Shown: in pieces, positions 60,148 through 64,000 of the stretch
Layout of the letters: each line of letters starts with the position of its first letter
How positions within the stretch are numbered: position 1 is the stretch's first letter
From: Streptomyces liliifuscus
Lineage (GTDB): Bacteria > Actinomycetota > Actinomycetes > Streptomycetales > Streptomycetaceae
DNA length: 64,000 nucleotides
Assembly: GCF_016598615.1 (NCBI RefSeq)
Contig: NZ_CP066831.1
Location: 5,022,001 to 5,086,000, forward strand
Direction of reading: 5' to 3'
Program-made: the position numbers and the translations under genes
The notes under the pieces: generated by a model
What the model saw: only the letters and a program-made list of their open reading frames with translations
Told to the model about the DNA's origin: nothing
The model's database searches: none

Positions 60148-61020
60148 ATGCGCCCAGATGACTGGCACCTCACCGAAGACGTCGACGAATTTCTCGCCCG
60201 GGCCGGAGACTTCCTGCGCTCGCGGCCCGGCCCACATGTCATGCAGCTGACGTGGGCGGAGAGAGTGCGAAAGCGCGGGGCGGCCTCGTTCGGCGCCGAA
60301 GCCCCCGTCTTCGGCGTACTGGAGCAGGCGGGCGAGGTCAGCGCCACCTTCTACCGGCTCCCGCCCCGCGCGCTGGGCCTCTCCCCGCTCACGCCCGGGC
60401 AGGCCGACTCCCTCGCCGCCCGCCTGGCCGCCCTCGGGCACTCCCCTTCCCGCGTCAACGCGGACCACGGCACCGCCACCACCTTCGCCGAGGCCTGGCA
60501 GCGGCACACAGGCGCGACGCCGAAACTCCACGACACACAGGTCCGTCTGTACGGCCTCGGCACGCTCACCCCACCGGATCCGCTACCGGCCGGCCGGAGT
60601 CGTGTCCTGGGCGAGCAGGACCTCGAGGAGGCCATCTTCTGGTGCGGCGAGTTCGCCAAGGCGGTCGGGGAAGACGTCTCCATCAACGCCGACACCTGGG
60701 CCGAAACCCGCTACGCCGACAAGCGCTACACGCTCTGGGAGACCCCGGACGGCACCCCCGTCTCCATCGCGGGCATGAACCCGTTGATCGGCGGCCAGAT
60801 CCAGGTGGACATCGTCTACACCCCGGCCCACCTGCGCGGTCACGGCTACGCGGCTGCCGTGTCGGCGGAGGTGAGCCGGGCCGCGCTGGCCGCGGGCGCC
60901 AAGGACGTCGTCCTGTTCGCGGACGTGTCCAACCCCACCAGCAACGCCCTCTACCAGCGCCTCGGCTATCGCAAGCTCAGCGACTGGGCCGCGTACGACT
61001 TCTCGGGTGCCGGTCAGTAA
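60148..61020 (+). CDS. GNAT family acetyltransferase with N-terminal extension
   Basis: A 290-residue protein; residues 1-150 form a degenerate GNAT-like half, and the C-terminal half has the acetyl-CoA motif VDIVYTPAHLRGHGYAAAVS with DVSNPTSNALYQRLGYR. The two-domain layout is usual for a family of Streptomyces acetyltransferases of unknown substrate. GAGGC precedes the ATG. Confidence 0.85.
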   Translation: MRPDDWHLTEDVDEFLARAGDFLRSRPGPHVMQLTWAERVRKRGAASFGAEAPVFGVLEQAGEVSATFYRLPPRALGLSPLTPGQADSLAARLAALGHSPSRVNADHGTATTFAEAWQRHTGATPKLHDTQVRLYGLGTLTPPDPLPAGRSRVLGEQDLEEAIFWCGEFAKAVGEDVSINADTWAETRYADKRYTLWETPDGTPVSIAGMNPLIGGQIQVDIVYTPAHLRGHGYAAAVSAEVSRAALAAGAKDVVLFADVSNPTSNALYQRLGYRKLSDWAAYDFSGAGQ

Positions 61021-61061
61021 CGGAGAAGCCAAACCCGCCGCCGGTCACTAGCGTGATGGGC

Positions 61062-61478
61062 ATGGATCTCAAGCTTGCACAGTGTTTCATCGCCGTCGAC
61101 GACCACGACAAGGCACTCGCCTTCTACCGCGATGTGCTCGGTCTCGAAGTGCGCAACGACGTCGGATTCGAGGGGATGCGCTGGGTGACCGTCGGCTCGC
61201 CCTCGCAGCCGGACGTGGAGATCGTCCTGGAACCGCCGCTCGCGGACCCGAACGCCACGCCCGCCGACCGGCAGGCCGTCGCCGAGCTCATGGCCAAGGG
61301 CCTGCTGCGCGGTGTCATCTTCCGGACCGACGACTGCGACGCCCTGTTCGAGCGGATCCGCGCCGCAGGCGGCGACGTACTGCAGGAACCGATGGACCAG
61401 CCGTACGGAGTACGCGACTGCGCCTTCCGCGACCCGGCGGGCAACCTCCTGCGGTTCCTCCAGCCGCGCGGCAAGTAG
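61062..61478 (+). CDS. VOC (glyoxalase/bleomycin-resistance-like) protein
   Basis: A 138-residue VOC protein with two beta-alpha-beta-beta-beta modules: FIAVDDHDKALAFYRDVLGL and VRDCAFRDPAGNLLRFLQ. The metal-site pattern includes Glu in VEIVLEPP. The ATG at 61062 follows TAGCGT (61049-61054) by seven bases (leaderless). Role unknown. Confidence 0.87.
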   Translation: MDLKLAQCFIAVDDHDKALAFYRDVLGLEVRNDVGFEGMRWVTVGSPSQPDVEIVLEPPLADPNATPADRQAVAELMAKGLLRGVIFRTDDCDALFERIRAAGGDVLQEPMDQPYGVRDCAFRDPAGNLLRFLQPRGK

Positions 61479-61513
61479 TACGGCGAGGAGTACGGCACGC
61501 GGCAGGGCGCGGC

Positions 61514-61556
61514 GAGTGGCTCGGCGATCACAGGGGAAGCGGTCGCCGAGCCGCTC
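61514..61556. terminator. Terminator between the VOC gene and the convergent hypothetical gene
   Basis: Fourteen-base arms matching at 13 positions (GAGTGGCTCGGCGA and TCGCCGAGCCGCTC). Confidence 0.75.
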
Positions 61557-61584
61557 GGCGCAAACCGGTCACCGGTCTCAGGTC

Positions 61585-61616
61585 CCAGTCACCAGTCACC
61601 AGTCACCAGTCACCAG
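61585..61616. repeat. 7-bp tandem repeat at a gene end
   Basis: Four and a half copies of CCAGTCA. The repeat overlaps the stop codon of the hypothetical gene on the minus strand. Confidence 0.8.
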
Positions 61617-62029
61617 ATGATGACCCCGCCACGGAGACCCAACGCCCGTCGGGCCGCGTTCACGATGTTGTCCAGGCGGCGGCTCACGTCGTCGGCGTGC
61701 TCGGCGTGGGACTTGCGCGACGCCGCCCCCGTTCCCGCCTCCGCCTCCGTCGCAGCCTGCGCCATCATGTGATCGGCGATCCGCGACAGATGGGTGCGGA
61801 GCAGGTCGCACTCGGCGAGGAAGTCGGACATCTCGTCCGGTGCCACCGTCAGGTCCTCGGTGGCCAGCCGCGGGAAGAACCGCGCGCCGAGCGAACGAAC
61901 CGGCTCCGACCCCCACACCTCCGTACGCCACCGCTCCCAGCCGGCCACGTCGGAGGACTCGGGCGGAACGTCCAGCACCTCGATGCCGCCCTCCGCTCTG
62001 GGCACGTACACATCGACCGACAGACTCAT
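61610..62029 (-). CDS. Conserved hypothetical protein
   Basis: A 139-residue acidic protein beginning MSLSVDVYVPRAEGGIEVLD, with TVAPDEMSDFLAECDLLRTH and a helical C-terminus (RLDNIVNAARRALG). I do not recognise the family. Codon use is normal for this genome. The stop codon lies in a 7-bp repeat. Confidence 0.7.
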   Translation of the reverse strand: MSLSVDVYVPRAEGGIEVLDVPPESSDVAGWERWRTEVWGSEPVRSLGARFFPRLATEDLTVAPDEMSDFLAECDLLRTHLSRIADHMMAQAATEAEAGTGAASRKSHAEHADDVSRRLDNIVNAARRALGLRGGVIIW

Positions 62030-62703
62030 GGCAGGGAGTCGACCACGGACGGGCCCCGCCGGTCCACCACACCCGAGCCACGCGCCCGCCGCTCCACGGA
62101 CCGGCGAGGCGTCAACGGCCCCTGGAGTCGGCCGCCTTGTTATTCGGACGATCCCTGAACAAGGCCTGAAAACACGCATTGCCTTGCCGCACCCATTCCA
62201 TTAACCTTTCCTCCGTGACTGCCGGGTCGGCCTTGGGCCAACAGCGAGTAGGGTTCCCGGCCTCCGAGTGAGGCCCGGGCGGGCCAGAGGGCCGCCCTTT
62301 CTGATTCAAGCGCGCCGAGCGCTCGTACGGAGTTTCCTGTACGAGTGCCATGCCGCGCCGCACGCGTCATGCCACGCCACGCCATGCCACGCGAGATCAC
62401 AACCTCCGCGTGCCGTTCCGCATACCGCGCACGGCGTACCGCGTGCCACCACGTATCCGCACGTCTCCCCACCGGTGCCGCCGCAGGCGCATGCCCGGCC
62501 GACGTTCGCCCTGTCGACGTTCGCTGTGTGCGCATTCGCCCTGTCGGCATTCGCCCCGCCGGGAATTCGCGCGCCTTCATCTCGTCATCACCGCACTGCT
62601 ACCGCGGGCGTACCCGAATTCGCCCCGTGGCGATTCCCCATGCCCCGATCCAGTAATCACCCTCCAAAATTACCCACCAGTAATCACCAAGAGGAAGAAG
62701 AGA
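62030..62703. other. Gene-free region with short repeats upstream of the fusion gene
   Basis: About 670 bp without a convincing gene; reading frames here use many AT-ending codons. At 62504-62563 there are four 15-bp units on the pattern (A/G)TTCGCCCTGTCGRC. The lower-GC end (62640-62700) carries the direct repeats CCAGTAATCACC at 62650-62661 and 62677-62688, probably an operator. Confidence 0.6.
62650..62688. promoter_or_regulatory. 12-bp direct repeats just upstream of the fusion gene
   Basis: CCAGTAATCACC occurs twice, 27 bp apart, with the related half AAAATTACCC between them. The second copy abuts the ribosome binding site of the deazaflavin reductase-hemerythrin gene. Confidence 0.5.
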
Positions 62704-63561
62704 ATGCCCATCGATTTCAACCAGCAGGTCATCGAAGAGTTCCGTGCCAACGCGGGCCAGGTCGGCGGCTATTTCGAGGGAGCCCGGCTGATCCTCCTGA
62801 CCACCACGGGAGCGCGCTCGGGCAAGCGGCACACGGCCCCGGTCGCCTACTACCCCGACGGCGGCGCCAGTGTGCTGGTCATCGCCTCGGCCGCCGGAGC
62901 CCCGACACACCCGGACTGGTTCCACAACCTCCTCGCACACCCCCAAGTCACCGTGGAGACCGGGGTGTTCACGTACGAGGCGACGGCGGAGCCGCTGGCC
63001 GGCGCCGAACGGGACAAGGCCTTCGCCCGTCTGGTCGAGGCCGAACCGGGCTGGGCGGACTACCAGGCGAAGACCACGCGGGTGATCCCGGTCGTCGCCC
63101 TCCAAGAGATCCCCGTCGACGGCCCGCCGAACGTGAACGCCACCTCGATGGGCCAGGGACTCAAGGTCATCCATGACGCGTTCCGCCGTGAACTCGCCCT
63201 GATACGAAAGGAGTTCACCACCGCCGGGCCCACCCTCGGCGCCCAGCTCCGCGTCAACTGTCTGACACTCTGCGCGGGCCTGCACAACCACCACACCGGC
63301 GAGGAACTCGGCATCTTCCCGTTCCTCGGCGGCCGCAGCCCCGAACTCGCCCCGGTCCTGGAACGCCTGCGCGAGGAACACGAGCGCATCGCCGCCCTGA
63401 CCGCGGAGTTGAAACGGATCATCGGCGACGACTCCGCGGACCCCCAGCACGCCCGCCGGGAGGTCGAACGCCTCACCGCCGAGTTGGAGACCCATCTGGC
63501 CTACGAGGAGGAGCACTTGATCCCCGCCCTCGACGCACCCCTGACCGAGCCGACCCCCTAG
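62704..63561 (+). CDS. Deazaflavin-dependent nitroreductase fused to a hemerythrin domain
   Basis: A 285-residue fusion. Residues 1-135 match the Ddn/FDOR split barrel (LILLTTTGARSGKRHTAPVA, HPDWFHNLLAHPQVTVE). Residues 150-285 match a hemerythrin HHE domain with the di-iron pattern: His in VIHDAFRREL, HNHHTGEELGIFPFL, EEHERIAAL and THLAYEEEHLIPAL. The first domain binds F420 or heme; the second binds oxygen or nitric oxide. Both halves look intact. The GAGGAAG motif precedes the ATG. Confidence 0.9.
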   Translation: MPIDFNQQVIEEFRANAGQVGGYFEGARLILLTTTGARSGKRHTAPVAYYPDGGASVLVIASAAGAPTHPDWFHNLLAHPQVTVETGVFTYEATAEPLAGAERDKAFARLVEAEPGWADYQAKTTRVIPVVALQEIPVDGPPNVNATSMGQGLKVIHDAFRRELALIRKEFTTAGPTLGAQLRVNCLTLCAGLHNHHTGEELGIFPFLGGRSPELAPVLERLREEHERIAALTAELKRIIGDDSADPQHARREVERLTAELETHLAYEEEHLIPALDAPLTEPTP

Positions 63562-63805
63562 TCCGGCCTGCCGCTCGCGGCGCCTGCCCAGCGCCGCGAG
63601 GGTCACGGTGACGGTAGCGGCCGCGGGCCGGTGGAGCGGCGGCGGGCCGCCGGTCGGTCGGTGTCGTACGTCCGGACGCCGGCCGGGGATGTCCTCATAC
63701 AGGCGTCGGGGGCCGGACCCGGCGGCCGGGAGCCGGAACCTGGGATCCGCTGGGCACCGCCCGACGGATCCTGGTGGTCCTGTCCTGGACAGTCCCCAGA
63801 GCCCC

Positions 63806-63917
63806 TCGACTCCTCGGCCCCTTGGCTCCTCGGCTCCTCGGCTCCTTGGCTCCTTGGCTCCTCGGCCCCTCGGCCCCTCGGCCCCTCGGCCCCTCGGCCC
63901 CTCGGCCCCTCGGCTCC
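63806..63917. repeat. Octanucleotide microsatellite, 14 units
   Basis: Fourteen contiguous 8-bp units of T(C/T)GGC(C/T)CC, including six TCGGCCCC in a row. The array ends exactly at the stop codon of the helicase gene on the minus strand. Confidence 0.9.
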
Positions 63918-64000
63918 TCACTCGAACGGCAACGGCCGCGCGTGCACCACGTCCAGTCGTGACACGGCCCGGGTGAGCACGACGTACAGCCGATGCAGGC
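63918..64000 (-). CDS. C-terminus of a UvrD/HelD-like superfamily 1 helicase (partial)
   Basis: The last 27 codons read LHRLYVVLTRAVSRLDVVHA then RPLPFE and stop. LYVVLTRA is helicase motif VI as found in UvrD-like enzymes and in HelD/HelR RNA polymerase recycling factors, whose C-termini end soon after this motif. The rest of the gene is outside the window. Confidence 0.7.
   Translation of the reverse strand, partial: LHRLYVVLTRAVSRLDVVHARPLPFE

Noticed and set aside
62112..62363. An 83-residue frame on the minus strand
   Set aside because: Codon use is unlike the genome (many A/T-ending codons) and no domain is seen; treated as non-coding.

Overview
This 64 kb window is chromosomal DNA of a Streptomyces species or a very close relative. 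The signs are very high GC with G/C-rich third codon positions, frequent GTG starts, many promoter-start pairs typical of leaderless mRNAs, MsiK, the mycothiol gene mshA, DasR-, BldD- and PhoP-type operators, and small families only usual in actinomycetes (DUF3263, DUF2516, DUF461, DUF7144, YbjN). From memory, the order otsB, nagKA, cdgB, terD, msiK, rlmB, cysS, ispFD, carD, phoPR, phoU, gpmA, mshA follows the S. coelicolor core chromosome. No IS element, prophage or CRISPR array was seen.

Layout. 1-7 kb is sugar metabolism: the start of otsB, an orphan sugar-binding lipoprotein divergent from nagK-nagA with two DasR-like operators between them, and a PfkB-type sugar kinase. 7-9.3 kb holds cdgB (c-di-GMP synthesis); its upstream region carries a BldD-box-like sequence and a perfect Crp-type palindrome. 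9-23 kb is a run of mostly single-gene units: flavin reductase, ECF sigma factor, ArfB-like hydrolase, TerD, acetyltransferases, an M1 peptidase, oxidoreductases, a phosphotransferase and an atypical LuxR regulator. tRNA-Thr(TGU) follows. msiK at 23.8 kb encodes the shared ATPase for sugar ABC importers and also has a DasR-like site. 25-32.6 kb carries a nucleotidyltransferase, a DoxX protein and the conserved block rlmB, cysS, ispF, ispD. 33-38 kb carries carD and the phosphate regulators phoR-phoP, divergent from phoU across two PHO boxes, followed by a 50-residue cysteine-rich peptide. 39-48 kb has gpmA, an MFS transporter, an AraC regulator, a large Tat-exported beta-helix protein and ybjN-mshA. 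48-53.5 kb has an NlpC/P60 hydrolase followed by a regular tandem array, a PP2C response regulator and an HbhA-like protein with an XRE regulator. 53.6 kb to the end looks accessory: a monooxygenase remnant, F420/NADPH-type reductase, SDR and TetR with shared operators, a GAPDH paralogue, a GlxA-type regulator, isochorismatase, a small ATPase, GNAT, VOC, a deazaflavin reductase-hemerythrin fusion, and the C-terminus of a UvrD/HelD-like helicase.

How the parts fit. nagK/nagA feed amino sugars into glycolysis; MsiK would energise sugar uptake; both have DasR-like sites. cdgB, phoPR and carD are global control genes. A palindromic interspersed repeat occurs at about eight places, almost always between genes, but one copy lies in frame inside the 5' end of nagA. 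All function calls are read from the sequence and family knowledge; no database search was run.
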